64,000 nt of DNA, taken from Owenia fusiformis (lineage: Eukaryota; Annelida; Polychaeta; Sabellida; Oweniidae). The stretch lies in contig CAIIXF020000005.1 in assembly GCA_903813345.2 (NCBI GenBank), positions 3,730,356-3,794,355 of the forward strand. Reading direction: 5' to 3'. Positions 49,699 to 62,420 of this stretch are shown in pieces. The stretch's first letter is position 1; every line of letters begins with the position of its first letter. The translations under genes were made by a program, and so were the position numbers. The notes beneath the pieces were generated by a model. The model was given only the letters and a program-made list of their open reading frames with translations. It had not been told where the DNA came from and made no database searches.

Positions 49699-50789
49699 CG
49701 AGGGGTGATCCAAAAGTCTTGGACGCCTCGCTCTAACTTTGCTATTTTCTAATATAATTACATGAAACTTTCAGATAGTAAAGATCAACATCTTAACAAC
49801 TTTGTGTATGAGTTTCAACAGAAAATAATATATTTTAGCTAATTTTCTTAATATTTTTTAATACCGGGTCCCTGTCACCCGGAACGGTATTTAAATATAG
49901 CAAATCATGTCACGACTGTTATAATATGGCAAATACTTTAGGTGCAGGTACACAACCTTACACCAGTCATGATATGAGAGAATTTCCGATTTTCAGTCTG
50001 AGTATCATCTGCCATCATCATCTTCACATATTAAGACCTACTTTTCAACATATTTTCCACGAATTTGAACACATTTTTCATACCGCTTTACCATTGAATG
50101 GAAAACATTTATGAAATCGCCATTGCTTATGTGATACGAATGCTGCTGGAGTGCCACTCTAAACCTCATACAATGAGTAATGAAAAATTTCTTTCAACCC
50201 TCCTTTTTTCTGGAGAAAAGGAAAAAATCACCAAGAGCCATATCTAGACTGTATCATGCATATGGTAGCTGCTCAAGGTCAATAATAGTGAAAATATATT
50301 GGAGTATTCTTTGTTCCACTTTGATTTCTTTAATGTTCTGCATTTCAGCAGCTATCTTGCAGCAAAAATGATACCAGAATGAGGGTTGCTTGTCTGATGT
50401 CATTTTCTTAGAATTTGACATATACGGCCATTGTCCTATGTGACATTATAACTAAAACACAATTAATTGGTTGCCTAGTAACAAAGGAAGTAAACCTACA
50501 TGGTTTAACATTCAAAATTCAAAGAAAGATAGTGGTGAAGACTTGGAAAACAAGTGAAATGGTGGCAACATTTAAGGCTGAAAGTTGCCATGTGCGAATA
50601 CCGTTCCGGGTGGCAGGGTCCCTATATTAAAAACTATCTAGAAAACTACATAAAATATATCATTTCTCCATGAAATTAATACACAAAGTAGTTAGGTTGT
50701 TGGTCTTTATTATTGGAAAGTTTAAAGTGATTTTATCAAAATCCCCAAAAATTAGAGCAGGGCGTCCAAGACTTTTGGATCACCCCTCG
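49699..50789 (-). mobile_element. mariner-type transposon, 1091 bp, decayed
   Basis: TA target duplications (49697-49698, 50790-50791) flank CGAGGGGTGATCCAAAAGTC and GACTTTTGGATCACCCCTCG. Imperfect inverted similarity extends about 215 bp to CACCCGGAACGGTATT on the left and its complement on the right. On the minus strand VFHSMVKRYEKCVQIRGKY followed by VEK and a stop (50038-50040) is a typical C-terminus of a mariner transposase. The rest of the transposase is broken or deleted. Confidence 0.75.
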
Positions 50790-50791
50790 TA

Positions 50792-52441
50792 TTAATCTAA
50801 TTTAGATGCGATATTCAAATTGCCTCTAAAATGCCAAAACTACCAATGGGTTTTACGTTAGCTGTCATCACATTAATCCTGATTTAGTACAAAGTGAAAG
50901 TGATCCACTCACAGATATGATTCCAGTGCAAAGAGAGTCCAAGTTCACTGTTCAAGGGCAGGAACTATAAGATTCATGGCGCAAATTGAAGGAAACAATT
51001 TAATTAATCTCGCAATTGCTTGGAAAAGCGGAATGCCATGACAAATGCACATCGCTGAAAGAACGTTGTCTCGCAAATTATGTTTAACTATCACTTTCAG
51101 GTAATAAAGCGGCACTAAATATCTAGAATGAATGACACTGCGAGATCTGCTTTAATTGAGGAGTTGACTTTGACTTGAATGTTGATCAAGCAACTGTGTC
51201 CAAAGGTAGATGTCGGAGGGGACATTGGCCTAGAAATGTCAAATCCTGATTTCTTGTGGGAGATAATGACATTGATCTCTAAGCTACTCAGGCGTGTATG
51301 TTATGATCGAAAAGATAGACAGGCAGTCCGACCTCAGAAAACACAGGATGACTGTTTGACGTGCTGTAGCAAGTAAGATAAGAGCTTTTATCTAGGAAAA
51401 TAATAACTCTTTGGGAGAATCCCTTATAAAAAGGAAATGTCAAGTCAGACTTATTCCTGAACAGACGTAGAGTCTCTTCTGTCGCAATTGATACCTGATG
51501 AGATGAATTTAAAAACTTTCCAATTATGTTTAAAGATTACTATAAGCCTCTAGCGTGTGAAAAGATGGGGTATGCAAAGCCTCATAACTATCCGATTAAA
51601 AATCATTTTAGAATCTGTCGCAAAACAGAATTGCAATAGACAAGTTGATAACGATCTTAATGCAAGCAGAATTGGAAGGTCATAGATTTCCAAATGGTTT
51701 AGATGACCAGCACGATAATAGATGTATGATTAGACAAATGAACAATAGTTTTCTGGTAGATGATAAGATCGATTTAAATGAAAGTTCATTGTAACTTGTG
51801 ATTCAAATAAGTTAAGAATGAAGAATGATTCAACTTTTTGTTCGCTTGTTTTGATACCAAGTGTTATAGCGTGAGGTTGCGACTCTGAGCCAATCTCATA
51901 TTTTGATAGACATTCAAGAGCTCTCTGAAGCAGAGTTTCTCCAAAAGTGAAGTGACAGAAAACAGCCGCACATGCCCATGTCAGATATGCCAAGCATATT
52001 GAATACTGCCGGAGATTAATGTAAATAATAGAAGAATATGTCTAACGTACGAAAAGAAGACAACGTATTATACAGGCACATCAAAAAGAAACATCCAAGA
52101 GCACATGGGTAATAAAAAACAACCTAAAAATTCAAAACTATGACCATAGTCCATCCTCTGAGCGCACGGAAAGAAGATAGGAACGGAGTAAAATGTTTGG
52201 ACCCCTCCGTTTGGAGGATATCGTATATAGCACAATATCAATATCTAGCATCCCACATCTCAGGATTCAATTTAACAATCCAATTGCAAAAGAAAATAAT
52301 ACATATTACTGAAGCCATTGCTTTATTGTCTAAGAACAAAGAACAGAGGATAACTACTCATGATATGTTGTTACATTCAATGCATTCTTGTACAAAAAAT
52401 GTACATTCTTATTTTCTCAGGTGTTTATTTGAGGTGTCCTA
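50792..52441. other. gene-free stretch
   Basis: AT-rich sequence. Short frames at 51179-51376, 51730-51993 and 52140-52496 show no family motif or splice context. Nothing else recognised. Confidence 0.35.
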
Positions 52442-52443
52442 TA

Positions 52444-53037
52444 CAGGGTGTCAAATAAGTCTGTTCTCCCCCTTAACTTTTTCAATTCAGAAATAATATA
52501 GGGTTGGTATATATCATCTTAGAGTGATTGGTCAAATTCCAAATTTTTTAGAGTATTTTTAGTGATGTCCATATTTCACTTTTTTAATAGTCTGTATGTC
52601 TCCCCTAGCAGCCCAGATGGCCTCAATTCTACGAGGATATGATCCTGTATAAATTATTCAGAACATTTGTTTTTGGCTGTTATCAACTATTTTGTGATGA
52701 AAGATGTCCCTGCTTCAAAAGCTCCCCTGAATATAACACATTTTACTCTGTAACAATGTTGAAAAACATCAAAATCACCCAATGTTGGCATTGTCACTGC
52801 GGATCAACTTTTCACTTTTTATTCACTATTACCTGGTAATTTTACTTGTTTTGACGTAATCAAAGGTCAACTACAACCTTACAAGAAGCATTGTAGCAAT
52901 TTTATTAGGAGGAGTTTATGATTGATTTTTTGAGGGTGATCAGCATTTTTCATAAGCTTCAAAATGATATATGGGAAAGTATGATTTCTTTAAAGATAAA
53001 AAAGTTAAGGGGGAGAACAGACTTATTTGACACCCTG
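52444..53037. mobile_element. 594-bp TA-flanked inverted-repeat element
   Basis: TA (52442-52443, 53038-53039) flanks CAGGGTGTCAAATAAGTCTG and CAGACTTATTTGACACCCTG, continuing inward as TTCTCCCCCTTAACTTTTT. It appears inserted within the C-terminal coding end of a minus-strand mariner relic: immediately to the right, minus-strand RIKHHQKCVERNSKY runs up to the insertion. Confidence 0.7.
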
Positions 53038-53040
53038 TAT

Positions 53041-53727
53041 ATTTGCTATTACGTTCAACACATTTTTGGTGATGTTTAATCCGGTCCATGAACACACGTG
53101 CTGTGTCTGAATGACATTTCCAAGAAAAAAACAGAGTTGGCAAATCACTTCATCCTGTATCGGAATAAAACGCCTTGCCATACAGCAAAAACACAGAAGA
53201 AATTGGAAAACATGGGGATCGAACAACTAAACTAAACTAGGAGTAGCCCCTTACTCACCAGACATGGCTTCCTCAGACTTTTATTTCTATAGGAACTCAA
53301 AATCTGAATTTTGGGAAAAGATTCTCAAGAAAGAAGAGGATCTGAAAAAAGGTGGTATTCAACAGAATGAACCGAGTAAAGGTGCCTTCAAACATGTGTT
53401 CATGAACTAGATTAAATGTCTCTTAAAATGTGTTGAACAAAGTAGCAAATATATGAAACACTTAACATGAACATTCGAGGAAATAAGAAAATACAAGAAT
53501 GCATTGAATGAAACAAAATATGGTGGTATTTCCACTGCTCCGGGTACCCTCAACTTGTGTTGCCATGGTTACCATAAAACGCAGAATATTGAATGCAACG
53601 TGATGCAATTTATTTTGTGTATATGTAATTATTAGATCAACGTTCTGTGAGAAAAGGAGCCAGATTCATTAATGTTTACTAAAAAGAAAGCAATTTTGAT
53701 CTCACTTATTGATCACCCTTTACATAT
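53041..53727. mobile_element. rearranged mariner transposase relics in both orientations
   Basis: Minus strand, 53143-53041: VFMDRIKHHQKCVERNSKY, a mariner transposase C-terminus. Plus strand, about 53165-53280: NKTPCHTAKTQKKLENMGIE and a degraded SPLLTRHGFLRLLFL, the catalytic-Asp region. Plus strand, about 53390-53470: a second copy of the C-terminal segment with a stop in it. A right-hand end CTCACTTATTGATCACCCTTTA lies at 53700-53721. Two copies of one family appear joined head to head. Confidence 0.6.
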
Positions 53728-53754
53728 ATATCTTGGCAATAATGGTTGAGAAAT

Positions 53755-53930
53755 AGGGATCGAAACCAGCCATAGTTTTCTCCTGATGACCATTGTGAAT
53801 TGTTGTGTTTTATGGATTATGATGACGGCTCTGCGAACGGATGTTGACCCTTTGAATTGCCTTTGGACTTCGAGACTGGATTTTATCTATCCCACATCAT
53901 TTGAGACTGAATACTCTTTTATGAGTAATA
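53755..53930 (+). repeat. dispersed repeat with GGATGTTGACCCTTTG, copy 1
   Basis: Shares GGATGTTGACCCTTTG, CTTGGACTTC-type, ATCCCACATCATTTGAGACT and GAATACTC phrases with 56030-56183 in the same orientation. Non-coding; the class is unknown. Confidence 0.55.
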
Positions 53931-54059
53931 GTATCTAAAACTATTTTTGATGTTATGAGTATTGACTCAATTTTTTCAATTTATTCTTCAACATGTATTG
54001 TAATGACTTCAGTATGAATGAAATGTTCCTTAGTGTTCTGGTCCTGGATTGTGATATTG

Positions 54060-54230
54060 GTTCTCGGTTGGAGGGGGAGGGGGATGTTAGACATTGTTTC
54101 TTTTCACGTTAGATTATGGTTTTGGGATATATAGGGTCTACTTTTCTTATGACAGATTTAACTTACAGTTTTTTTCTTGTTGGGGTTCTTTAACGTTTTT
54201 AGTCACCCTTCCCTTTTTGTGCTTATATCT
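54060..54230 (+). repeat. dispersed repeat, copy 2 (of 2574-2745)
   Basis: GAGGGGGAGGGGGATGTTAG then ACATTGTTTC, TTTTCTTATGACAGATTTAA and TTTTTGTGCTTATATCT match copy 1 at 2574-2745. Confidence 0.55.
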
Positions 54231-56029
54231 TGTTGAATATCCTCGTAAAACAAGAAGTAAAGAATGAAGTTTCGCGGATCTTTTGATAACTGTTCGCTGT
54301 TGTTAGTTCCAACGGTTTCGCGGATGAGATCATTACCACAGTTGTATGTTTGAGATCATTACCACTTTTAAATGCATGGTCTTAGTTATCAGTCGTTGAT
54401 GATAAAGTCTTGTTGATATAAAATTAGTCCTAGTACTATTACTTGGAAATAACAAATTTTCGTTCTGGCTAAATATTGAACTTTTCACGCGTATCTTGTA
54501 AATCTATTAACTAGGTTAACAATTTACACTGAATTAGGAACATTAATTGAAAAGTTAAAAACATCATTTTACAATAATTGAATTGTCGGGAAACTATTGC
54601 AACGACATGACTGGAGGCTTTCAGTATCAAATCTCGAGAGAAACCATTATATATGTTTTCGATGAGTTAATGTTTTGCATTATCATTACCAACAGTGCGA
54701 TGAAAATGTATAGATTATTTGTCCATTTAAATATTGTTAATGTCATTTGTGATAATCTACCATACATTATCCAGTACAACAAGAAATTCAGTTGGCATTT
54801 TTCAAATAAAGATTTTATTTTTACAAAATATGGCGGCCATTTTGAATTAAGCGGCCATGTTGAAAATTCATTCTCGAGCAGAGAATTTATGTCCATGAGG
54901 CCTTCCATCGAAGTTTGAACCAAATCCGACAACGGTGCTTGACATACCAAGACAAACGGGTGGAAGGATGGTTTCTCCACATCCTTACTGGAACTTCGTT
55001 TGTTGGGATAATAAAATCAGATTTCTCCGGGCCCTCTATGACTATGAGATATCTACATTTTGCTTAAGATATACATTATATATTCAAAACCTCTCATTAA
55101 ACATAACCCTCATATACTTCCAGCCCAGTGAAACGTTTTGAAATTTTTTCAGAACATGTTGTTATGCAGCTACATGCTGAAACGACAACTGATTATTTTT
55201 TTAATGAATTGGTAAACAACGCACGATGGTGTTTATTGAACCAAGGTTTTCTTGTTTAAGATCTAGAATTATAAAAAAATATACAAATGAAATATTCCAA
55301 AGGCAGGTTATGTTGAAATAAAGAAAACATTTTTCAATAACAGATGAATTATTTAATACATTATTAGTAAGATAACGACCTTCTCGGTAGAATCTGTGGG
55401 TTTGATACAGGTTGTTATTCAAAATAATAAATGATCTAGGTTCTACATCTAAGGAAAATGAAAACTACATCATTAACTTTTACAATAAGTTTTCCGGGAA
55501 CAGTGTGAACATTTAAACCTCAGAAGCCTTCAAGGAAAATGTTCTGTCTTGCATGAGTATACTTCTGTAGTATTCAACGCTATTTTGATGCAATTCATTC
55601 TGTACGTGTAATCTCCAATGATCTTTTGGCATGGATGGTGATAATGGCTTCTGAATGACAAGGAAGGGCCATATAAGACTTTTTCTTATACAATCACTTC
55701 TGGGTTCTAGCGCTTGTTTCCTTTTGACCGACTATACTCAAATGTTCTCATTTATAAATGTATTTGCCTTCTTGCATTTGTGCATCCGATCAGATATATT
55801 GCCATTTGTCTAACAAACGAGATAACTTAAATCTTGATATTATGGATTGTTCACTACTTGGAGAGTATTATTCTTTTGAAGTAATTCCATATGAAGTATA
55901 CATGTATACATGAATTACATATAATATAACGTGTTTAAAGTACTTGGATTTTAACCAATAAACAAAATTTTAAATGATCAAAACGAGACCACTTACACCA
56001 ACTAACAATTAATGGTTGAAGAAAGGGCA
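54231..56029. other. gene-free stretch
   Basis: Frames of 111 and 117 codons on opposite strands (54583-54980) overlap each other and have no family features. The segment AAATATGGCGGCCATTTTGA with GGCCATGTTG near 54830 is repeat-like. No supported gene. Confidence 0.35.
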
Positions 56030-56183
56030 TTGTAGGGAGGTTCATCACTTTTGATTAATGATATGGATTACTGCTATATTCTCTTGTGGCGGCTTAATTA
56101 CTGGATGTTGACCCTTTGGCACTCCTTGGACTTCTACATAATTTAATCTGTCCCACATCATTTTAGACTGAATACTCAATCGT
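56030..56183 (+). repeat. dispersed repeat with GGATGTTGACCCTTTG, copy 2
   Basis: Matches 53755-53930 over TGGATGTTGACCCTTTGG, TGTCCCACATCATTTTAGAC and TGAATACTC. Confidence 0.5.
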
Positions 56184-58196
56184 GTAGATGCATAAGTATA
56201 TACACAGACATGAGTACCAGTTTTAATATTTCTTACGTCAAAACCATTGGCAATATTTTATAAATGTAATAATATTTCTAAGCTTATCGCATAAGATTTC
56301 ATTTCAACAGATATTGTGGGAAGATTGTACATTTGACAGAGGTCAAAAAAGTCAAAACTATAATATATCTTGCTTTTTGATGGAATAATATCGACATGAC
56401 ACCAACAAAGCAAACGCAAGACTTCAAATCAGTTTATCAAATTAATGACCATAGAAATAAATTGGAATATTACAAACTTGACGTGCATTTTTCATATATT
56501 TTGAGTGACAAATTCAAATGTACGGTTTTGACATATCAATTGAGTTTGACTCTTATTATTCAGAGATTTTATTTCAGTATTTATCTTGGTCGTGTCATTT
56601 CGACATTAAAAGCCATTTTTACATGAATACATGGCTGGCGTCCGAAAAATATGTTTCCCTCAACATATGACATCCTATCGCCAATTGTAGACATCTTAAA
56701 GTCATTTATAACTTATACAATATTGCCGTTAAGACACATATTTTAGCCTTGATAAGTCCACACAAACGTAATAAATATATGCCCGTTTTAATGAAATGTC
56801 GTTATAAAATGGTACCCTTTTCAAAGTACCTATGGGTCATTTACAACTAAAATCATCCCAGTAGAAGGACTTAGCTTCTCGTCTGATACAGTTATTAATA
56901 TTTGTATTACCATATGGGTTTGTATTTTATTGGTGATCATTTGCGTATATAATAACATCTTTACGAATTACGAAAGAAGAACATCTGAGGGTAGACGGAT
57001 TTATAGGCAGTAAATAGAATGATGATGAAGATTTTTTCAAATTTATTCGTATTTGTGCAAAAAAGAATTAATATCAACCGATGTAGACGAAAATATAAAC
57101 TAACATTCTGGAACGAGAATCGCAAAGGTTTGTTTAATGTAATTATGTTCATAAATAAAAAACGAACGAATCACAATTTGAATTAAATGAATACCTGGGT
57201 GCTTTTGCTAGATTTTACGCAATTCAGGAACTTTGAGACCATTTCTTAGAAGAATATAAGTCTTGAATATGGTTAGTCCTGCCATATCTTATTGCAAAGC
57301 GCATACACGGTCTATAATTAAGAATTACTGGTCAAATTTACTCAATTTTAACTTGTGCGGAAATGATTTGAGAGGAAACATTTTGTTATAAATATTTGAA
57401 TAAAATAAAAACGTCATTTTCACGAGTCATTTGGTTAGATCAACAATATTGGGAGTAAATGGTTTGGAAGATCATTTTGAAGCAATTTATCGGACTATTT
57501 TTGCATTTCGCGGCACAGTCATGCTGTATTGGCTTGTGGTGGCTTCTGGAGTATGGTGCTTATCGTAAGATATAGTCTTAATGGCATTCAACGTCATCAC
57601 TGTTTAAGAATAACTATCGAAATGACACAGCCAAGGAATAAATGCTTTAAAAATAAAATCTTCCGTAAAGTACGACATTAAGACATACAACGCGCTTCCA
57701 GAAAAAATGAGAGTGTGGATTACTTGGGGAAAAATGAGTGTAAATGCCATATCATTTTTCCTTTCGATGAATGATACGAAATCACTTAAAGTAATATATT
57801 TTCAAGGACACTTTAAACTTTATTCAGACTGCTGAGGTTTTCGTGCTCCTGTCTCACGTTGTCACATTTTTCGGAAAAATCGTTTTTATAAAGTTATATT
57901 TCTAATCATCAGAGCATTACTAGCCATACTTGATTTTGTTTTAGTAATATGTCCCTGTGTTCTGATTTTTCATATGTGACTAGAAATACACAAAATATTA
58001 AAACATTGTTTCGAAATCTATGACTACGTTTTGATTTACAGGTAATTTATTGAAAACGATACGCAGAGACGTTATACGTATACGTTGTAGTTTAGATTTT
58101 ATATTCTAGCTTAAACTCTCCAATGATACACCAGGAACGATTCGAGAACTACTTGAGGATAGATCTAAAGAATTAGACCACCTTGATTAATCGTAT
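56184..58196. other. gene-free stretch
   Basis: AT-rich, no supported exon. A decayed end of the GGGAGTTTAAGCTTG MITE (TAGCTTAAACTCTCCAAT) sits near 58108-58125. Confidence 0.35.
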
Positions 58197-58516
58197 CACA
58201 GGCTGGTATCAAAAGATTTGTCCGCTGTGACGGAGCATGCTATTTTTCATAAAACACAAAGAATACTTGACAATTATCTTTAAATCATGTTTCATTTTAA
58301 ATCAAAGACAATTACTTACTCCATGCAATGGATATGTTATTAGCGGGTAACCTTCACTTCTGTTTGAAGTCAAATAACGGAGGAAAATGTATTGAAAACG
58401 GCGCCAGAGTATCATACTCTAAAATGAACCATTTCTTTTTTAACTTTTTAATGGCATGATATAGTGACACGATAATATTTACATATGTTTTCAGCATAAC
58501 TCTGAATGTATTCATG
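58197..58516 (+). mobile_element. truncated copy of the CACAGGCTG foldback element
   Basis: Starts CACAGGCTGGTATC and TTGTCCGCTGTGACGGAGCA and follows 34766-35100 through GCGGGTAAC, GAGTATCATACTC and CACGATAATATTTACATATG, then breaks off before the second arm. It abuts a fragment of the CACTCCCCTCC family. Confidence 0.7.
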
Positions 58517-58548
58517 GGATCTGGATCTGGATCTTTAATTTTCTTACC

Positions 58549-58650
58549 CTGCGATGAAATCTCCAATACCTCCAAATTTTGGCAATTTTTTCCTCAATTA
58601 CAATAGGTCGAAAATTGATGATGAATTTTGAAAATCGTCATTCCCATGTA
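58549..58650 (+). mobile_element. internal fragment of the CACTCCCCTCC element family
   Basis: CTGCGATGAAAT, CCAATACCTCCAAAT, CTCAATTACAATAGGTCGAA and AAAATCGTCATTCCCATGTA match 62275-62410 and, more distantly, 11290-11440. No ends are present. Confidence 0.65.
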
Positions 58651-59978
58651 CACTTAACACTTGTACACTTAACACGAAACTCTGAACCTGTAAAACGGGT
58701 ATCTGGCGTCATTAACAAAGTATTAGGCCTCAGAAAAATCAAGTGTCCCGGCTTTGTAGTCTTACGTCCCATTTTGCCCCGTTGAAACCCAATGTGAATA
58801 GTTTTCATTTATCAAATCTGATGCTGCATTTCAAAGTGGAGGCACGATGTTCAGCTTGCAGTTTTTAAAAAGAAGTACGCGGAAATGAAATACTCACAGA
58901 AGATGAAAAATAAATCGAACAATGTGATGGACAATATACTGTAGGCATATTCAATTAGTATATACACACAACGCGCCATCATGAAGGAATTAAGGTCAGA
59001 TTTCTTAATTGTGGCGACTTTCTGAAATGGTTCTGTACTTACCTCACGTCTTATTTCTCGTTTCACCAACTAAGTAGTTCAACAATAGATTCGTAATGAG
59101 TTTTTAATCAATGTTGATCATTACTAGCTCAGATTACGGGCTTTAATTGAAATAAAAGGGTACTTTTTCATTTGAGAAAAATTAGATTTGTCCTATCATT
59201 AGCAATAGATACGCTTTCAGCATCGAATCTCATGGGCCTCTCATACAATAAAACCGAAAGGCTAATACATGTTATAGTAAACTAAATAAACTAAATAAGG
59301 TGGCTATTATCCCGGGCTATTATCAACTTGCACCGTGATTTTTGACTGAAGAAGTGGTTTTAAGTCATTCTGATTAATTAGAGTCATTCAGATCTTCATC
59401 TAAAGCTTTATTCCAAGAGATAGTGGAGCCTGTTAATATCCCACCATGGTTTCAAGTGGCTTGGCAAAAGTTATTTGGATCTATTTCTCGCTAATATTGA
59501 ATAACTAAATCAATCACTGTGTCAATAAATACATATACAAGGCTCGGATGTGTTATTAAGAGTCATTCTAGAATAAAATACTTGCTTCTTACCTGGCTAA
59601 AAAGAAGGAGAAGTTACAATTTCTGAAGATGCAATCACGTGACTAGTTCTAAATCTAGTCAAGTTATTACAATAAATGGGTAGCTTGCAGCACCATCTAT
59701 CCTTGGTCCAAGGGTATGTCACTTCTTTCGAATTGAGTAATGAATGACGTCCTTTGAATGAAGGATGTGCAGCACCGCCTTTGGTTTTCTCATGGACTCT
59801 AGAGGAGGGGGACCTCTAAATCATCGTTACTTGATGATGAAGTTAATTTCCTTCTGTAAAGATTTAGCCCAATTAATGGACAAGGTATTGAACCATACAT
59901 CAAATTATGATCCGTATATACGTGTATATCAACACGTGTGCGTCAGTTAAAGACACTTGCCAATTTCAATTTACTACA
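58651..59978. other. gene-free stretch
   Basis: No supported exon. A minus-strand VKREIRRE followed by GTAAGT near 59040 was considered and left out for lack of a start or partner. Confidence 0.35.
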
Positions 59979-60829
59979 ACACCCTATGCAGACAGAGCCT
60001 GTGGGAAATATTGGGTGCGGAGCAAATGAGCGGAGGGTGCGGAGCTAACGGTCATTTTTTAATTTAAATTTGGGATATTTCTGAAACTAAGCCGTTTTGG
60101 GACTTCAAATATACCAAGATATGTGTATTTGACACCAAATATCAATACAATTGTGAAAATAGTAGCGCAATTCATTCTATAGCGACGCAGTGTGCCTTAA
60201 ACCTTTCCCAGACCTATATATTTTGAGATTATCCTTTTAATACTGAGTCCCCAGCATTCATAAAAATGGTGTTCAAGGTACACTATCTATACAAATTATT
60301 TTTGCATCTTGGAAGCCAGGCAGTATCTGTGTGATTTTATAAAAATTCGGAATGTTTTTCAGATATGAGCCCCCTCTAAATATTGGGTGCGGAGCAGCTC
60401 CATAAACGTAGCTCCGCACCCAATATTTAGAGGGGGCTCATATCTGAAGAACATTTCCGAATTTTTATAAAATCACACAGATACTGCCTGGCTTCCAAGA
60501 TGCAAAAATAATTTGCATGGGTAGTGTATCTTGAACACCATTTTTTATGAATGCTGGGGACGCAGTATTAAAAGGATAGTCTCAAAATATATAGGTCTGG
60601 GAAATGTTTAAGGCATACTGCGTCGCTATTAAATGAATTGCACTACTATTTTCACAATTTTATTGGTATTTGGTGTCAAATACACATATCTTGGTATATT
60701 TGAAGTCCCAAAACGGCTTAGTTTCAGAAATATCCCAATTTTAAATTCAAAAATGACCGTTAGCTCCGCACCCTCCGCTCATTTGCGCCGCACCCAATAT
60801 TTCCCACAGGCTCTGTCTGCATAGGGTGT
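59979..60829. repeat. 851-bp near-perfect palindrome (foldback element)
   Basis: Left arm from ACACCCTATGCAGACAGAGC and right arm to GCTCTGTCTGCATAGGGTGT are inverted copies over their whole length of about 410 bp each, with only scattered mismatches. The loop at about 60390-60420 is tiny. The motif AAATATTGGGTGCGGAGC occurs near both outer ends and again on each side of the centre (60378-60395 and the complement at 60411-60428). ACA flanks both sides (59976-59978, 60830-60832), a possible 3-bp target duplication. No meaningful coding capacity. Confidence 0.85.
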
Positions 60830-60950
60830 ACAAGCAGACCACAAAAACATTTTACAAGTTAAGTGATAATTCTAATATGATATGTGTCTTAACAATATAA
60901 TATTTAGAACATTTGATTTGCTGGTCTACAATGGGGTATGAATGACCACT

Positions 60951-61431
60951 AAAGGAGCACGTAGGTTATCGCAAACAATTTCAGAGAATTCTTACTTGAA
61001 TTATGAATATTTTCTGATCATGAACATGGGTGAATCTTTTAGACCCATTCATTATCTCCAAGAAAAATATATATAATGATACTTTCTCAAAAATGTTGAC
61101 CTACTTTTCACTGAAAATGTAGCCTTTTATTATTTATGAATGCATAATTAGAACGAGCTTTGAGACATGTTCTATTTCCTAAAAGGAAAAGTGGATTCTT
61201 CCACGGACTTTAAGATACCAAATTTGGATGACCAAAATGAGCTTAACAAAGGGAAAATAACATTGGGACATTAATCTTAGAGGAATTCAGTTTTCCTTTC
61301 AAGAACTAATTGATACATCAAAATAAAGAATTGTAATGCATTAAACATTGTAAAAAATGCATATTCAGAAAATATTCATAATTCAAGTTAGAATTCTCTG
61401 AAATTGTTTGCGATAACGTACGTGGTCCTTT
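60951..61431. mobile_element. 481-bp inverted-repeat element
   Basis: AAAGGAGCACGTAGGTTATC then GCAAACAATTTCAGAGAATT and TTGAATTATGAATATTTTCT (60951-61020) are mirrored by 61362-61431. Arms of about 70 bp with few mismatches. The interior is AT-rich with no coding capacity. No clear target duplication. Confidence 0.7.
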
Positions 61432-62178
61432 CATGAATGTAAATATGTTAATTTCACAAAAACAATTCTTGTAAACGTACTTTTAAATACAATATAAACC
61501 ATGTCATACAATAAGACATATTTATCATGATAAATGTCTAATATCAACATAAAGAGATATAGAAGTACAAATTGTAAAACGCAGGAGTTTAAAAAATATT
61601 TACATATAATTTGTATTCGAATCATTACATTTATGTGTGTCAAAGTGTCACATTTTAACTTGAGAAATACATGAAATGAGTTCATAAATCATGAAAATAC
61701 CTCAAATTATTCCACAAGTCTGCCACGGGGGGAGAGGAGCAATTTCCACCTTGCAATCGCATAGATGGTTTATGACATGCGATCAGTAGTCATTTGGCAA
61801 AGAAAAGGCTTATCTTCAACAAGATAGGTTTCAGACAAAGTAGCGGGGTAAGTAATACAAATTGACCATTCTTGATGTATTTCTTATGCGTTAAGTAGTC
61901 TATCATCATTAAATGTGACGTCTTTCTTTAGTCGGTTAGATGACTCCTGTTTGTTGTGGACGGGTAAACTAAAATACGTTTGATACATGTGTAAATGCAT
62001 TATAATATTTAACACAATTCCCTGGGACCCATGAATATAGTGCATTGAGAATTAAGGAAACATTTAGGAGTCAATGGTATATTTATTAAATTTCATTGCA
62101 TTAGAACATTCAACAATTCCCCTGGGCCCCATGAATATAATGCTTTTAAACAATGGCTCCCTTTAGAGCTCACATTGC
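61432..62178. other. gene-free stretch
   Basis: AT-rich. Two near-identical phrases, AATTCCCTGGGACCCATGAA (about 62017) and CAATTCCCCTGGGCCCCATG (about 62112), form a short direct repeat about 95 bp apart. No exon. Confidence 0.35.
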
Positions 62179-62180
62179 TA

Positions 62181-62420
62181 CACTCCCCTCCATAAGTTTA
62201 GCAACCTTAGCTCCCTCATTGATCTACGTGTTAAGGCCTGCTTACCATTGAATTAATATTTACTTAACCTGCGATGCAAATATTTAAACTATTAATGGAA
62301 ACGTAATTTGACTTTATTTCCAATACCTCCAAATGTTCCAAATTTTTTCCCTCAATTACAATAGGTCGAAAATTGATGATAAATTTGATGAATTTTTTAA
62401 AATCGTCATACCTATATTAT
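62181..62420 (+). mobile_element. one-ended copy of the CACTCCCCTCC element
   Basis: Preceded by TA (62179-62180). CACTCCCCTCCATAAGTTTA, CTACGTGTTAAGGCCTGC and ATTTACTTAACCTGCGATG match the left arm of 11204-12062, and the copy continues to AAAATCGTCATACC before losing similarity. The right arm is missing. Confidence 0.7.

Noticed and set aside
54583-54980. Overlapping frames of 111 (plus) and 117 (minus) codons
   Set aside because: They overlap antisense, lack family motifs, and include a GGCGGCCATTTTGA repeat-like segment.
58851-59069. Minus-strand frame with VKREIRRE next to a GTAAGT donor
   Set aside because: No ATG in good context and no acceptor or partner exon; too short to support.
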